DNA of 64,000 bases from Acidobacteriota bacterium (lineage in GTDB: Bacteria > Acidobacteriota > Terriglobia > Acidiferrales > UBA7541): contig JABCZD010000002.1 of the NCBI GenBank assembly GCA_013289855.1, positions 372,001-436,000 of the forward strand, written 5' to 3'. Shown here piece by piece: positions 17,112 to 27,021 of the stretch. Made by a program: the position numbers and the translations under genes. Position 1 is the stretch's first letter. Each line of letters opens with the position of its first letter. The notes below the pieces were generated by a model that did not search any database, had not been told where the DNA came from, and was given only the letters and a program-made list of their open reading frames with translations.

Positions 17112-17567
17112 TCATCCCAGCTTCGACAACCGCTCGCGCACGCGGTCACTCAGCGCTTTGCCGTCCACAGTTTTGCCCTCCAGCGTGGCCTTGGCGGACT
17201 TCACCACCGCTCCCATCTGCTTGATGGACGTCGCGCTGGTCTCCGCAATGGCTTTGTCGATGGCCGCATCCATCTCCGCGACGCTGGCGCCGGCCGGCAA
17301 GTACGACTCCAGTATCGCCAGCTCCTTGGTCTCTTTCTCGGCCAGTTCGGGGCGGTTGCCCTTGGTGAACTGTTCGATCGATTCCTTGCGCTGCTTCACC
17401 AGCATCTGCAAAATCTGAATAGACTCGCTTTCATCCAGCGCGCGAATTTTTTCAATTTCGCGGTGCTTCATCGCCGCCTTTACGCCGCGCAGCACGCTGA
17501 GTTTTAGCTCGTCTTTCGCGCGCATGGCATCCACAAGATCTTTCTGAATTTTTTCCGCCAGACTCAT
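17112..17567 (-). CDS. yqeY: GatB/YqeY domain-containing protein
   Basis: 151 aa, all alpha-helical. It matches YqeY, a stand-alone version of the tRNA-binding tail domain of the GatB amidotransferase subunit: MSLAEKIQKDLVDAMRAKDELKLSVLRGVKAAMKHREIE at the start, ESYLPAGASVAEMDAAIDKAIAE in the middle, GKTVDGKALSDRVRERL at the end. Proposed to act in tRNA-dependent amidation or tRNA handling; the precise job is not established. GGAAAAAG precedes the ATG. Divergent from serA. Confidence 0.92.
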   Translation of the reverse strand: MSLAEKIQKDLVDAMRAKDELKLSVLRGVKAAMKHREIEKIRALDESESIQILQMLVKQRKESIEQFTKGNRPELAEKETKELAILESYLPAGASVAEMDAAIDKAIAETSATSIKQMGAVVKSAKATLEGKTVDGKALSDRVRERLSKLG

Positions 17568-17817
17568 CGCTTTTTCCTCTAGTCATCAATATAGCAGAGG
17601 CCTCACCCATCTTTATTATTTGGATGGAACTCGTGTTCGCCGCGCGCGTTTGCCTCCCACGCCCGAAACACCTCCGCGTGTGCCATTTGACACCGCGCTC
17701 CCTGCTCGTTACCGTAGTTCTCTTGTATTCACGCTAAAAAACTCGCCTGACGGTCGCGGAAATATTCCGCACCGCTCGGTGGCGAAGACAATTCCATCAC
17801 GGGGCTAGGACAAACGC

Positions 17818-17838
17818 ATGAAGGTCGACAACGCATGA
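17818..17838 (+). other. Six-codon leader ORF overlapping the serA start
   Basis: ATG AAG GTC GAC AAC GCA TGA. AGGA lies 7 bases before its ATG, better than the site in front of serA, and its TGA overlaps the serA ATG (ATGA). The segment ACGCATGAA occurs twice, 17 bases apart, so a duplication of the start region is the alternative. Translational coupling is inference. Confidence 0.3.
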
Positions 17839-19472
17839 AAGTCATCGTAGCGGATAAGATCAGCGAACGCGGCGTAAAACTTCTCAAGGAGCAAGCCGGC
17901 TGGAACATTGTCCAGACCACCAAAGATAATCTGATCGCCGAACTTGCCGACGCGGATGCGCTGATTGTGCGCAGCGCCACCAAAGTCACCGCCGACCTGC
18001 TGGCAAGAGCTCCGCACCTCCGCGCTGTGGGTCGCGCCGGTGTCGGCGTCGACAACATCGACCTCGAAGCCGCCACCAAACGCGGCGTCCTGGTGATGAG
18101 CACGCCGGGCGGCAGCTCCGTCAGCGTGGCGGAACACACTTTTGCGCTGCTGCTCGCACTCGTGCGTGAATTGCCGAAATTCGATGCCTCCATGCGCGCA
18201 GGTCGCTGGGAAAAATCTTCGTCGGGAGCCGAAGTTCGCGGCAAGACGCTCGGCTTGATCGGCCTCGGCCGCATCGGCAGCGAAGTGGCGTTGCGCGCCG
18301 AAGCTTTCGACATGCGCGTGCTGGCGTACGATCCTTTCATCAGCGAAGCGGCGGCGCGCGAGCTCTCCGTGGATCTGGTCCCCATCGAGCAGCTGCTTGC
18401 GGAGAGCGATTTCATTTCGCTGCACACCGCGGTGGTGCCGCAAACGCGCAACATGATCAACGCGGAAAACATCGCCAAAATGAAAAAAGGCGTGCGCATC
18501 GTGAACGCCGCGCGCGGCGAACTGATCAACGAAGCGGATCTGGCGGCCGCGATTCAAAGCGGCCACGTCGCCGGCGCGGCGCTGGATGTTTTCGCCGAAG
18601 AGCCTCCGAGAAATTGTCCGCTGATTGGTTTGCCGAATGTGATCACCACGCCCCATGTCGCCGGTTCCACGGCGGAAGCGCAGGAAGAACTGGGCACGCA
18701 AGTGGCGGTGCAGATCCGCGATTATCTGGTGGATGGAATTATTCGCAACGCGGTAAATCTTCCCGCGCTTTCCGCGGATCAATATCGCCGCGTGCGCCCG
18801 TACCTGGCGCTGGCGGAACGCCTGGGCTCGCTGGTCTCGCAAGCCGCCGCGTTCCGCCCCGCGCGCATCCGCATTCGCTACGCGGGAGAAGTCGCGGAAG
18901 TCGGCACGCATTTGCTGCGCAGCGCGGTGCTCGCCGGCGTGCTCAACGCTGTCCTCGACGAAAAAGTGAACGTCGTGAACGCGCCTGCGGTAGCCGCCGC
19001 GCGCGGTCTGCGCGTGGAAGAAGAAACGCGCAAACGCGAGCATGGCTTTCCACACACGCTCGAAGTTGCGGCACTGCCCGCACAAGGCGACACCTCCGTT
19101 AGCGCAGGCGCGAGCGGCGCCAAGCCGCAAAGTATCGAAGCTGGTAAGGGCGGCTTCACCGCGGAAGGCACGGTCTTGCATGACGGCTCTCCGCGCGTGC
19201 TGATGATCGAAGGCATCCCGCTCGAAGCACAACTCGAAGGCACGATTCTCTATTTGCGCAACGACGACAAACCGGGCGTCATCGGCCAGGTCGGTTCAGC
19301 GTTAGGGAAACTCGGTGTGAACATCGCCACTTTTGCGCTAGGCCGCAGCGCGGCGCATGAGGGTGCTCACGCGGTTTCCCTGGTCCGCGTCGATGGAGAA
19401 GTTTCCGCGTCCATTCTGGATCCCCTTCGCGCCATTCCTGCGATCACCGAGGCTAGACTAGTCCGGCTCTGA
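17835..19472 (+). CDS. serA: D-3-phosphoglycerate dehydrogenase
   Basis: First enzyme of serine synthesis: oxidises 3-phosphoglycerate to 3-phosphohydroxypyruvate with NAD+. 545 aa, long (type 1) form: substrate domain, NAD-binding domain with GLIGLGRIGSEVA (about 138-150), catalytic Arg in NAARGELI, Glu in AEEPP, His in TPHVAGST; then an allosteric substrate-binding domain (about 320-460) and a C-terminal ACT domain (about 470-545) that in relatives senses serine. Cytoplasmic. Divergent from yqeY with 267 bases between. The insert TSVSAGASGAKPQSIEAG near 415 is a low-complexity loop. Confidence 0.95.
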   Translation: MKVIVADKISERGVKLLKEQAGWNIVQTTKDNLIAELADADALIVRSATKVTADLLARAPHLRAVGRAGVGVDNIDLEAATKRGVLVMSTPGGSSVSVAEHTFALLLALVRELPKFDASMRAGRWEKSSSGAEVRGKTLGLIGLGRIGSEVALRAEAFDMRVLAYDPFISEAAARELSVDLVPIEQLLAESDFISLHTAVVPQTRNMINAENIAKMKKGVRIVNAARGELINEADLAAAIQSGHVAGAALDVFAEEPPRNCPLIGLPNVITTPHVAGSTAEAQEELGTQVAVQIRDYLVDGIIRNAVNLPALSADQYRRVRPYLALAERLGSLVSQAAAFRPARIRIRYAGEVAEVGTHLLRSAVLAGVLNAVLDEKVNVVNAPAVAAARGLRVEEETRKREHGFPHTLEVAALPAQGDTSVSAGASGAKPQSIEAGKGGFTAEGTVLHDGSPRVLMIEGIPLEAQLEGTILYLRNDDKPGVIGQVGSALGKLGVNIATFALGRSAAHEGAHAVSLVRVDGEVSASILDPLRAIPAITEARLVRL

Positions 19473-20000
19473 GGCCGGAATCTCCGGCGCAAATCACCAG
19501 CGTTGTGCTTTACTCGCGTAACTGTTTGCTCGAGGCAACTAATTCTCGAAGCGGCTGCGGCTTGGCATGCTGAGCAAGTCTAGAGATCCGTATCATGCGT
19601 TGCGGTAAGTTCTCCCGCGCGAAAATCCGCTCAGGCCATACGTATTTCTATAGCATCAGAAATATTTCTGCGCCGCATCATTAGAACTTTCCTTGACACC
19701 ACCACACATCTGTCTTACAACTTCTGGTAACTATTGGTGAATGATCGGGTGGGCTCTCGGGGATTTCTTAGCATCCGTCCGCGGTGTCCAAGTTTCGTCA
19801 GCGGCTTCAGGGCAGCCGGCTGCGAAGCTTCAGGCCTGTCGTTTTCCAAAAAATTATCGTGCTGTTAAATGAAATCTCGCGAATGCGCCAGATCAGACTT
19901 CATCTTGTTGCCGTGTTTTTATTTTTTGCGCGCACGCAAAATTTGCACTAAGCACTGGGGCCTCGAAGCTGAATGTACAGCCAGTTCAGGAGACAAAGCA
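19473..20000. other. Upstream region of the first TonB receptor, long leader
   Basis: 528 bases without a gene. Just after serA is a GCCGGA-atc-TCCGGC hairpin without a T run. A good promoter lies at 19693-19721 (see entry), which would give a leader of about 270 bases. An in-frame extension to 19869 exists but lacks a ribosome site. Confidence 0.45.
19693..19721 (+). promoter_or_regulatory. Putative sigma-70 promoter of TonB receptor 1
   Basis: Consensus TTGACA (19693-19698), 17-base spacer, TACAAC (19716-19721). Confidence 0.5.
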
Positions 20001-23000
20001 GTGAAAAAAATAATTCATACTTTGCAATTATTGGGACTCGCATTCATAGCATTCCTGCTGATCGGAACGAGCCTGCACGCGCAAGATGCCACCGGCCGCA
20101 TTCTTGGCAATGTCACCGATCCCAGTGCAGCACCGATTCAGGGCGCCAAGGTGACCGTTGAAAACATTGCAACTAAGACGACGCATAGCGTGGAAACGGA
20201 TGCGGCGGGGTTTTACCAGGTTTTGGGATTGCCGATCGGATACTACGTCGTCACCGTGGAGCAAAGCGGTTTTCGCAAACACGTCTTCGAACATCAGAAC
20301 CTGCAAATCAATCAATCCCTGCGCCTGGACGCCAAACTGGAAATCGGCCAACAAACCGATGTGATTGAAGTGAAAGATCAGGCCGCCAACGTCGAAACGC
20401 AGAACCAAACGGTTGGCTCCTCGGTGGTCGGCGAGGCCATCCAGCAAGCGCCGCTCAATGGCCGAAACGTTTTGGACCTGGCGAAATTGCAGCCTGGAGT
20501 AACGGAGACGAACGGCGATTCCACGGCGGCGGGAACCTTCAGTATCGGCGGCGGACGGAGCGACTCGGTCACGTTTCTGCTGGACGGCGGGCTGAACAAC
20601 AACCTTCTGGACAACAGCGTGGTTTTTAATCCGAATCCGGATACCATCGCCGAGTTTCGCGTTCTGGAGAGCAACTATTCCGCGGAATATGGGCGCAATG
20701 GCGGCGGCATTATCAGCGTGGTGACCAAGTCTGGCACCAACGAATGGCATGGCAGCGCGTTTGAGTTTTTGCGCAACGATGCCTTCAACGCGAACACATT
20801 TTTCAACAACGAAAACGGCCTGCCGCGCAACGTCCTAAAGCGCAATCAGTACGGCGGAACCTTCGGTGGTCCAATTACCATCCCCAAGCTGGTGAACGGC
20901 AAAGATCGTTTTTTCTTTTTCGTGGGCTATCAAGGGCAACGGCTCTCCGCGCAAGAGACCACTGGGGAAGGCACAGTCTTCACGCCGGCGCAGCTCACTG
21001 GCGATTTTTCAGGACCAGGGTCCACTCCAGCGAATGGGGTTTGCCCGAACTTTGACCCCAATGTGGCCGCCTTTCTTCAAGCCAACCCGTTCTATCAACC
21101 CAACGCGACGCTCGCCAGTTGCGCCGTCATCAGTCCGTCGGCGATCAGTTCAGTCGCCGCAAAGTATATCGCCGCGGGTTTGATTCCCAGCTCCCCTACC
21201 GGTTTGGCGAGCTATCAAGGTGCAAGCACCAATAATAACAACGAATTGACGATGAAATTCGACTTCGCGATCACGCAGAACGACAAGGTGAGTGCGACGC
21301 TTGGCGGCGCGCGCAATCCGCAGCTGAATCCGTTTGACTACGCCACCGCGCCCGGCTTTCCTGACCTAACAAACGACAACAACTATTTTGCAAACGCCGC
21401 TTATACCCACGTTTTTTCGACCAGCCTGGTGAACGAATTCCGGCTGTTTATACAGCGGAACAACTTCTTGCAGGAACAGCCGGCGGCCACATTGCCGACT
21501 GCAGCTGACCTGGGTATTGGAATTACGCCGGACAATCCGACCGGACCGACAAACCTGCTCTTTGACAATGGCCTAGCGCTGGGATTCAGCGAGCAAGGTC
21601 CGACGTCGCTGATTAATAATACGTTTGGCTTTACCGACACCGTGACGTACATTCACGGAAAGCATAGCTGGAAAATGGGCGGTGGGATCTCAGCGTATCA
21701 GAACAATACGGTTTACGATTTCTATATTAATGGGGAATTTGATTTCAATTCCACCGTAAACGGCGCCAACTTTGCCACCGGCAATTCACTAGCCGATTTC
21801 ATCATTGGAGCTCCAGAGTCTTTCACCCAGGCGCCCGCTGCGCCATCCAATATTCGGAGCAAGTCCTACTATGGTTTTTTACAGGACGAATGGCGCATGA
21901 CGAAACGCTTCACCCTGGATTTGGGCATACGCTACGAGTACAACAGCCCGAAGCAAGACACGCAAGGGCGCTCCTTTTCGGTAATTCCTGGGCTGCAGTC
22001 GCAGGTTTTCCCGAATGCGCCAACGGGCTTGGTGTATCCCGGTGATCCCGGCGCTCCAGTGGGCGTGAATTTTCCGGACACGAAGAACTGGGCGCCGCGA
22101 TTCGGATTTGCCTGGGACATTTTCGGCGATGGCAAGACCAGTCTTCGCGGCGGGATTGGGGTGTTCTACGACATCCTGAAGGGTGAAGACAATCTGCAGT
22201 TCAACGGCCAACCTCCGTTCTTCGCCGATGCCGGTTTGTTTTTTAATCCCGTGGGACCGGGGCAAAATAGCCCTGTAGCTTATCTGACGGACCCCTTTGG
22301 TTCGGCGGGTGCGGTAAATCCGTTTCCATCAAAACCTCCGCCGTCGAATATTAACTTCCTGGATGCGGGGATTTTGCCGCTCAACAGCAATGGTTTCGTC
22401 TTCCTCGTGGATCCGCACCTGAAGACTCCTTATACCTACCAGTACAATTTGAGCTTGCAGCGCGAAGTCGTCAGAAATACGGTGTTGGAATTGAGTTACG
22501 TGGGAAGCAGTTCGCATGGGCTTACCTCGTTGCAGGATATCAATCCATTCATTTTGGGAACTACAGACCGCGTCCTGAATTTGGGAGCGGGCGACAGCAG
22601 CTGCGTCGATGAAGATGGCAACAGCTCCTCGGGTGTCAGCCCGACCGCCACCTGCAGCTTTGCTGGTTTGCCCGAATTCAAAAACGTCGCTAACGCGAAC
22701 TACAACAGCTTGCAGGCCAGCTTGACCCAGCAAGTCGCCAATACGCGCTATATTGGCAAGACGTACTTCACGCTGGCGTACACCCTATCGCACAGCCTCG
22801 ACGACGCATCCGGCTTCCGCCAAAGAAACAGCAGCGTGGCGTCTTACGAGCCACAACTTTTTTACGCGTCCAGCGATCAGGACGTGCGGAACCGCATTAC
22901 GTTCAGCGGTGGCTGGGACATGCCCTTTGACCAAATGCTCAGTTCCGCACCGAAGCGCCTAACCCAAGGTTGGAGCTTGTTTCCCATCATCACCTGGCAC

Positions 23001-23597
23001 TCGGGATTTCCCTTCGATATCTTCGCGAACCTCGGAGACCGATTCGATCCCGGGGCGGAAGGTCCGTCAGGCGCTGGAGATCCCTACAACGTACGGGCGA
23101 ATATCACAGGTCCGACGAACACTCTTAATCCGAAGACGCCCTCGACGTTCAACGGCACTACCGCCAACTACTATTTCAACCCGAACAGCTTCAGCAACGC
23201 GCAGTGCCCAGCGCCTGCGTTCATCGATCCTACACAGCCACCTTGTGTGCCGGGACCCGATATGCTCCCGTCGAACGCGCAAGTGGTTGCTAATCCCGCG
23301 CTAGCCACCTATGGAACATTGCCGCGGAATTTCCTGCGTGGACCGGGCTTTATTAATTTCGATCTGGCGTTATCAAAGACGACCGCGATCACGGAGCGAT
23401 TGAAGCTGGAATTTCGTGCGGAGTTCTTTAACCTCTTCAACCATACGAACTTTTTGAACCCTGGTGTCAACAACAACGGCAATGGCACCTTCTCCGGCTA
23501 CGGGGTTGGAGTCGACCCCAACAGCAGTCAATTTGGGCAAATCACTTCAACCTACGATCCGCGCATCATTCAATTGGCGCTGCGACTGGCGTTCTGA
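20001..23597 (+). CDS. TonB-dependent receptor, Oar-like with carboxypeptidase-regulatory domain
   Basis: About 1198 aa outer-membrane protein. Signal peptide (KKIIHTLQLLGLAFIAFLLIGTSLHAQ), a CarboxypepD_reg-like beta sandwich (about 30-115: GRILGNVTDPSAAPIQGAKV), a plug domain (about 125-240, QAPLNGRNVLDLAKLQPGV, then YSAEYGRNGGGIISVVTKSG) and a beta barrel up to the terminal Phe (LALRLAF), the usual outer-membrane insertion signal. Acidobacterial genomes hold many such receptors, thought to import oligosaccharides. GTG start chosen since AGGAGA lies 7 bases upstream. No obvious substrate clue; the tRNA and LacI genes follow. Confidence 0.92.
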   Translation: MKKIIHTLQLLGLAFIAFLLIGTSLHAQDATGRILGNVTDPSAAPIQGAKVTVENIATKTTHSVETDAAGFYQVLGLPIGYYVVTVEQSGFRKHVFEHQNLQINQSLRLDAKLEIGQQTDVIEVKDQAANVETQNQTVGSSVVGEAIQQAPLNGRNVLDLAKLQPGVTETNGDSTAAGTFSIGGGRSDSVTFLLDGGLNNNLLDNSVVFNPNPDTIAEFRVLESNYSAEYGRNGGGIISVVTKSGTNEWHGSAFEFLRNDAFNANTFFNNENGLPRNVLKRNQYGGTFGGPITIPKLVNGKDRFFFFVGYQGQRLSAQETTGEGTVFTPAQLTGDFSGPGSTPANGVCPNFDPNVAAFLQANPFYQPNATLASCAVISPSAISSVAAKYIAAGLIPSSPTGLASYQGASTNNNNELTMKFDFAITQNDKVSATLGGARNPQLNPFDYATAPGFPDLTNDNNYFANAAYTHVFSTSLVNEFRLFIQRNNFLQEQPAATLPTAADLGIGITPDNPTGPTNLLFDNGLALGFSEQGPTSLINNTFGFTDTVTYIHGKHSWKMGGGISAYQNNTVYDFYINGEFDFNSTVNGANFATGNSLADFIIGAPESFTQAPAAPSNIRSKSYYGFLQDEWRMTKRFTLDLGIRYEYNSPKQDTQGRSFSVIPGLQSQVFPNAPTGLVYPGDPGAPVGVNFPDTKNWAPRFGFAWDIFGDGKTSLRGGIGVFYDILKGEDNLQFNGQPPFFADAGLFFNPVGPGQNSPVAYLTDPFGSAGAVNPFPSKPPPSNINFLDAGILPLNSNGFVFLVDPHLKTPYTYQYNLSLQREVVRNTVLELSYVGSSSHGLTSLQDINPFILGTTDRVLNLGAGDSSCVDEDGNSSSGVSPTATCSFAGLPEFKNVANANYNSLQASLTQQVANTRYIGKTYFTLAYTLSHSLDDASGFRQRNSSVASYEPQLFYASSDQDVRNRITFSGGWDMPFDQMLSSAPKRLTQGWSLFPIITWHSGFPFDIFANLGDRFDPGAEGPSGAGDPYNVRANITGPTNTLNPKTPSTFNGTTANYYFNPNSFSNAQCPAPAFIDPTQPPCVPGPDMLPSNAQVVANPALATYGTLPRNFLRGPGFINFDLALSKTTAITERLKLEFRAEFFNLFNHTNFLNPGVNNNGNGTFSGYGVGVDPNSSQFGQITSTYDPRIIQLALRLAF

Positions 23598-23805
23598 TCC
23601 GTAAGCGCAGACCTAAGACGGGCCGGGCGCCGAAAGGCGTACCGGTCCATTTTATTTCACGGAGCTCGGGGTTATCGGAGACCGATGACGTTCGTCGTGA
23701 AGCCTGCCGCTAAGCCCGTCGCAAAACTGCCTAGAAGCGCTCCACAGGCCGTGCTAATATGGAGTTCTCGCTCAGCGGCGAGCATCGCGCGCTGAGTAGT
23801 ATTGT

Positions 23806-23883
23806 CGGGGCGTAGCGCAGCCTGGCTAGCGCGCCTGGTTCGGGACCAGGAGGTCGAAGGTTCAAATCCTTTCGCCCCGACCA
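23806..23883 (+). tRNA. tRNA-Pro (anticodon CGG)
   Basis: Acceptor arms CGGGGCG/CGCCCCG, anticodon stem CCTGG/CCAGG around loop TTCGGGA (anticodon CGG), T arm with GTTCAAATC, and encoded CCA end. Confidence 0.97.
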
Positions 23884-23997
23884 CTTTTCTCCTCTAAATT
23901 TGTCCGCTGACAGTTGGCCTAGTTCCTGCGCGGTAATTCCATTCCGTTGTATTTCGTGCTGCGCGTTTCGTGCTGGCGATGCGCGAAGCGGTGGGAT

Positions 23998-25089
23998 TTA
24001 ACTCGGGTCGTCACTCGGTTCTTTTGCGAAACGATGCTTCTTGCCATCGCTGGACTGGTCAGCGTGGCCGATAGCCCTGGTCGAGCCACGAACCACTAGT
24101 TCGGGCTCCACGGTGATCTGTTTGCGAAAACGCTCTGAACCGTTCAACTGGTTCAGGACGCACTGCGCGGCAATCCTACCCATGTTGGACATGGGCTGAC
24201 GAATGGTGGTGAGCCGGGGATTGCTGAACGCTGCGATTTTAATGTCGTCGAATCCGATGACGGAGACATCCTCGGGAACGCGCAGGCCAAAATCTTCCAG
24301 CGCGCGCATAGCGCCGATGGCCGCCAAATCATTGAAGGAAACCAAGGCGGTGAAGCGTTCGCGGCTGGAAAGCAGACGCTGCATGACGGGATAACCCAAT
24401 TCCGGCGAAGTACTGTCCTGATCGAGTTGCACGGTGAGCTCGGGTTTGATGGCGATACCGATTTCTTTCGCCACGGCAACCAGACTCAGCCAGCGTTCAT
24501 CGGAATCCGAACTGAAAGACTGACCACGCATGAAGGCCACATGGCGGTGCCCCAGGGAGTACAGATGCGCCAGAGCAAGTTCGGCGGCGAACTTGTGATC
24601 AAGAACGACGTTGGTAACGCCGTTAATGGGCCGGTGACCGGCAACGGCGACGACCGGCACCGCGTACGAGTGCTCCAGTGCCGTATCAATGGTGATGAGG
24701 GCTTCCGCTCCGCGGCCGAGCAGCATCTGCGCGTATTCTTCTACAAGATTTTTGCGGTGGCGGTGATGCGCGGTGAAATAAAAATAGCCCGCTTCCATCA
24801 AGTGATCGCCGATGCCGCTCATCACCTGGGTGTGATAGCCGTCGCCCAGCTCCGGCACCAATATTCCGATGGTCAAGGTGCGGCGATTGCGCAGCGAGCG
24901 GGCCAGCAGGCTGGGGCGATAGTTAAATTTCTTTGCGGCGGCTTTTATGCGGTCACGCGTGGCTTGTGGGATGGAACGTCCGGGAACTTCATTGAGAACC
25001 ACTGAGATGGTGGCCGGATTCAGTCCGAGGTATTCTGCGAGTTGCTTCAGTCCGATGGGTTCATTCTTGGGCGGCGGAGTTTTTTTCAT
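23998..25089 (-). CDS. LacI-family transcriptional regulator (repressor 1)
   Basis: 363 aa. N-terminal LacI HTH (about 13-70: GLKQLAEYLGLNPATISVVLNEVPG, hinge region YRPSLLARSLRN) and a periplasmic-binding-protein-like sugar sensor (about 72-340) with the usual GFDDIKIAAFSNPRLTTIRQP end motif. A Lys/Asp-rich tail closes it. It is read in the same direction as the GH30 gene, 240 bases downstream of that gene's end. Candidate operators with the LacI-type CG centre lie upstream of the GH30 gene and of TonB receptor 2, so control of these genes by this protein is likely (inference). Effector sugar unknown. Confidence 0.93.
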   Translation of the reverse strand: MKKTPPPKNEPIGLKQLAEYLGLNPATISVVLNEVPGRSIPQATRDRIKAAAKKFNYRPSLLARSLRNRRTLTIGILVPELGDGYHTQVMSGIGDHLMEAGYFYFTAHHRHRKNLVEEYAQMLLGRGAEALITIDTALEHSYAVPVVAVAGHRPINGVTNVVLDHKFAAELALAHLYSLGHRHVAFMRGQSFSSDSDERWLSLVAVAKEIGIAIKPELTVQLDQDSTSPELGYPVMQRLLSSRERFTALVSFNDLAAIGAMRALEDFGLRVPEDVSVIGFDDIKIAAFSNPRLTTIRQPMSNMGRIAAQCVLNQLNGSERFRKQITVEPELVVRGSTRAIGHADQSSDGKKHRFAKEPSDDPS

Positions 25090-25330
25090 GGCGTTGATTT
25101 GTCCGCGCCGCGAGACGGTTCAGCGCAGCCGCAATCGAAGAGACCGAAGGTTGTCTGTTGAGGAATACACAACGCGCAGATGCATCCGAGCATGCGGGCT
25201 TTTCTCGCTATTGTCGAGGCTTTGGTACTAGCGAGACTATCCTAGCGCAAAGAACAGCTCTTTGTATCCCGCAACCTTTGGCGTGGGCTTCAGAGTGGGC
25301 AAAGCGCGGGTTTCTGTTACCACACTTCTG

Positions 25331-26746
25331 CTACCACACCAGGGTGGTGACGGATTCCGGATCAAGCGCCACGTCCATGGCCTTGGCTCCAAGTTGGCAC
25401 CGCACCGTTTGTTTTTCGCCGCGGTTCGTCAGCACCAGGACGAAGCTTCCATCCGGGTTCTGGCAGGCGACATGATCAATGTTATTCACGTTTCCTTCGG
25501 AGGCGACCACATGCGCGCCTCTGCGAATCGCTTTCGAGTAATGTGCCATGGCCCAATACTGCCCGCTGCGGGTAATCTCTTGCGTCTGCGAATTCAGCGT
25601 GACCAAGCCACCGCAAGGGAACGGGCCAATGTTCGGCCGGCCTTTTTCGTCCAGCAAAACATTCCAGCCGACGATGCATTCCGCCCAGTTGCGCAAAATT
25701 GCGGTCATGGACTGAGACCACTTGGTCCAATCCGTCGCATAGTCCGGACTGGTGATGTCGGGTCCGCCCTCTGTGAAGTAACAATTCTTGGCGGGGAAAG
25801 CGTCGTGCACGCGGGTCATGGCGTCCGGATTGCCGAGATATCCGTGCCAGGCTACGCCGTCGACATATTTGTTCAGTACGGGATCGCTTAGTTCATCGAC
25901 GGCGCGGCCGGCAAGATTGTAATTGTGGTCGAGTATCCAGATTTTAGTGTCGAGAGAAGCGCGCTCCAAGGCGGGCCCGAGAAATTTTTTGATGAACTCC
26001 ACCTCGTACTCTTGGCCCCACAGGGCGGCCGGCATTCTGGAATCCTGATCCGTGTCGACTTCGTTTTGAATGGTGACCGCGTTGATTTTGACGCCTTCAG
26101 CGGAGTAGCCCTGAAGGAATTTGACGAAATAGTCAGCGTAGGGAGCGAAATATTTTTTCCGCATGGAGCCGCCTAGCAACGAGCCGCCGGCCTTCATCCA
26201 GCCTGGAGGACTCCAGGGCGTGGAAAAAAGAAATAGCTCGGGATTGCTTTGGCGGGCATCGCGAAGCGCCGGAAGAATGTAACTTTTGTCGTGATCGAGA
26301 TTGAACTTTTTCAATTCGGGATCCGGTTCGGTGCTGTCGTCATAACTGTAGGGCATTGTGGAATAGTCGCTGGCGCCGATGCAGGTGCGGCTTACCGAGA
26401 GGCGCAATCCCGCCGGGCCATACAGTTCAGAAAAGAGCGCCTGTTTTTGTTGCGTGTTCAGCTGCGAATACAGATAACACGAGGAATCAGTAAGAGCGGC
26501 GCCAAAGCCCAGGAGTTGCTGATATTGCTTGGAAGCATCAATGCGAATGCTTTGCGGAGAGTTGTCCGCAGCGCGCCATGCCGGCGCCGTGGTTTCTTCG
26601 TATTTGCGGTCCTTGGACGTACACCAGGCGCGAACGCTGCCGGCCGCCGAGCTGGCCCACACAGAAGCGCCAGTTAAACCACTCGCCAAGCCGCAGGATG
26701 CTGCCGCGGCGACTCTCAAAAAATCTCTGCGTGTGCGCGATGTCAT
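25331..26746 (-). CDS. Glycoside hydrolase family 30 enzyme (glucosylceramidase-like)
   Basis: 471 aa retaining beta-glycosidase. Tat signal (TRRDFLRVAAAASCGLASG), then a TIM barrel with the acid/base Glu229 in TIQNEVD and the nucleophile Glu326 in YFTEGGPD, and a short beta side-domain to the C-terminus (SVTTLVW). GH30 members cut beta-1,6-glucan, beta-glucosyl or beta-xylosyl bonds; the exact specificity is open. ATG 26746 chosen because GGGGAA lies about 5 bases upstream and the twin-Arg motif follows at once; the reading to 26779 adds 11 residues. Exported folded by Tat. Divergent from TonB receptor 2 across an operator-rich gap. Confidence 0.9.
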   Translation of the reverse strand: MTSRTRRDFLRVAAAASCGLASGLTGASVWASSAAGSVRAWCTSKDRKYEETTAPAWRAADNSPQSIRIDASKQYQQLLGFGAALTDSSCYLYSQLNTQQKQALFSELYGPAGLRLSVSRTCIGASDYSTMPYSYDDSTEPDPELKKFNLDHDKSYILPALRDARQSNPELFLFSTPWSPPGWMKAGGSLLGGSMRKKYFAPYADYFVKFLQGYSAEGVKINAVTIQNEVDTDQDSRMPAALWGQEYEVEFIKKFLGPALERASLDTKIWILDHNYNLAGRAVDELSDPVLNKYVDGVAWHGYLGNPDAMTRVHDAFPAKNCYFTEGGPDITSPDYATDWTKWSQSMTAILRNWAECIVGWNVLLDEKGRPNIGPFPCGGLVTLNSQTQEITRSGQYWAMAHYSKAIRRGAHVVASEGNVNNIDHVACQNPDGSFVLVLTNRGEKQTVRCQLGAKAMDVALDPESVTTLVW

Positions 26747-26813
26747 GCTTTTTCCCCGGGGTTGCGGATTTTGGGCCATTTTGTAAGAGAGTTGCTTGCA
26801 CCATGTTTACCAA

Positions 26814-26827
26814 GACAAACGATTGTC
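26814..26827. promoter_or_regulatory. LacI-type operator candidate 1
   Basis: GACAAACGATTGTC: arms GACAA/TTGTC perfect, CG centre. It lies about 70 bases upstream of the GH30 start. Preceded by AA as in the other two copies. Confidence 0.6.
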
Positions 26828-26912
26828 GCAAGATTGCACACCCATCCGGGTTTTGGCAATGGAAAAATCGATTTAGCGGCAAAAATGGCCGATTTTGGGG
26901 GGTATTGGTTAA

Positions 26913-26926
26913 GACAAACGATTACC
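26913..26926. promoter_or_regulatory. LacI-type operator candidate 2
   Basis: GACAAACGATTACC, matching operator 1 at 12 of 14 positions and at all of the first 11. About 27 bases before the forward -35 box. Confidence 0.55.
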
Positions 26927-26952
26927 TTAATGAAAAGCATCACATTTTCTGC

Positions 26953-26982
26953 TTGACAGCGATAGTCGAATGGGTTTGTAAT
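26953..26982 (+). promoter_or_regulatory. Putative sigma-70 promoter of TonB receptor 2
   Basis: TTGACA (26953-26958), 18-base spacer, TGTAAT (26977-26982). Operator 3 lies about 35 bases past the predicted start point. Confidence 0.55.
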
Positions 26983-27021
26983 GCGTCCCAGTTATAGTGC
27001 AAACCCACTAGGAAGTACTAA

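Noticed and set aside
17805-19232. 475-codon minus-strand ORF opposite serA
   Set aside because: Arg/His/Ala-rich shadow frame of the clear serA gene.
23672-23884. Minus-strand ORF beginning MVGAKGFEPSTSWSRTRRASQ
   Set aside because: It is the reverse complement of the tRNA-Pro gene and its flank; this is a well-known false protein made by tRNA antisense reading.
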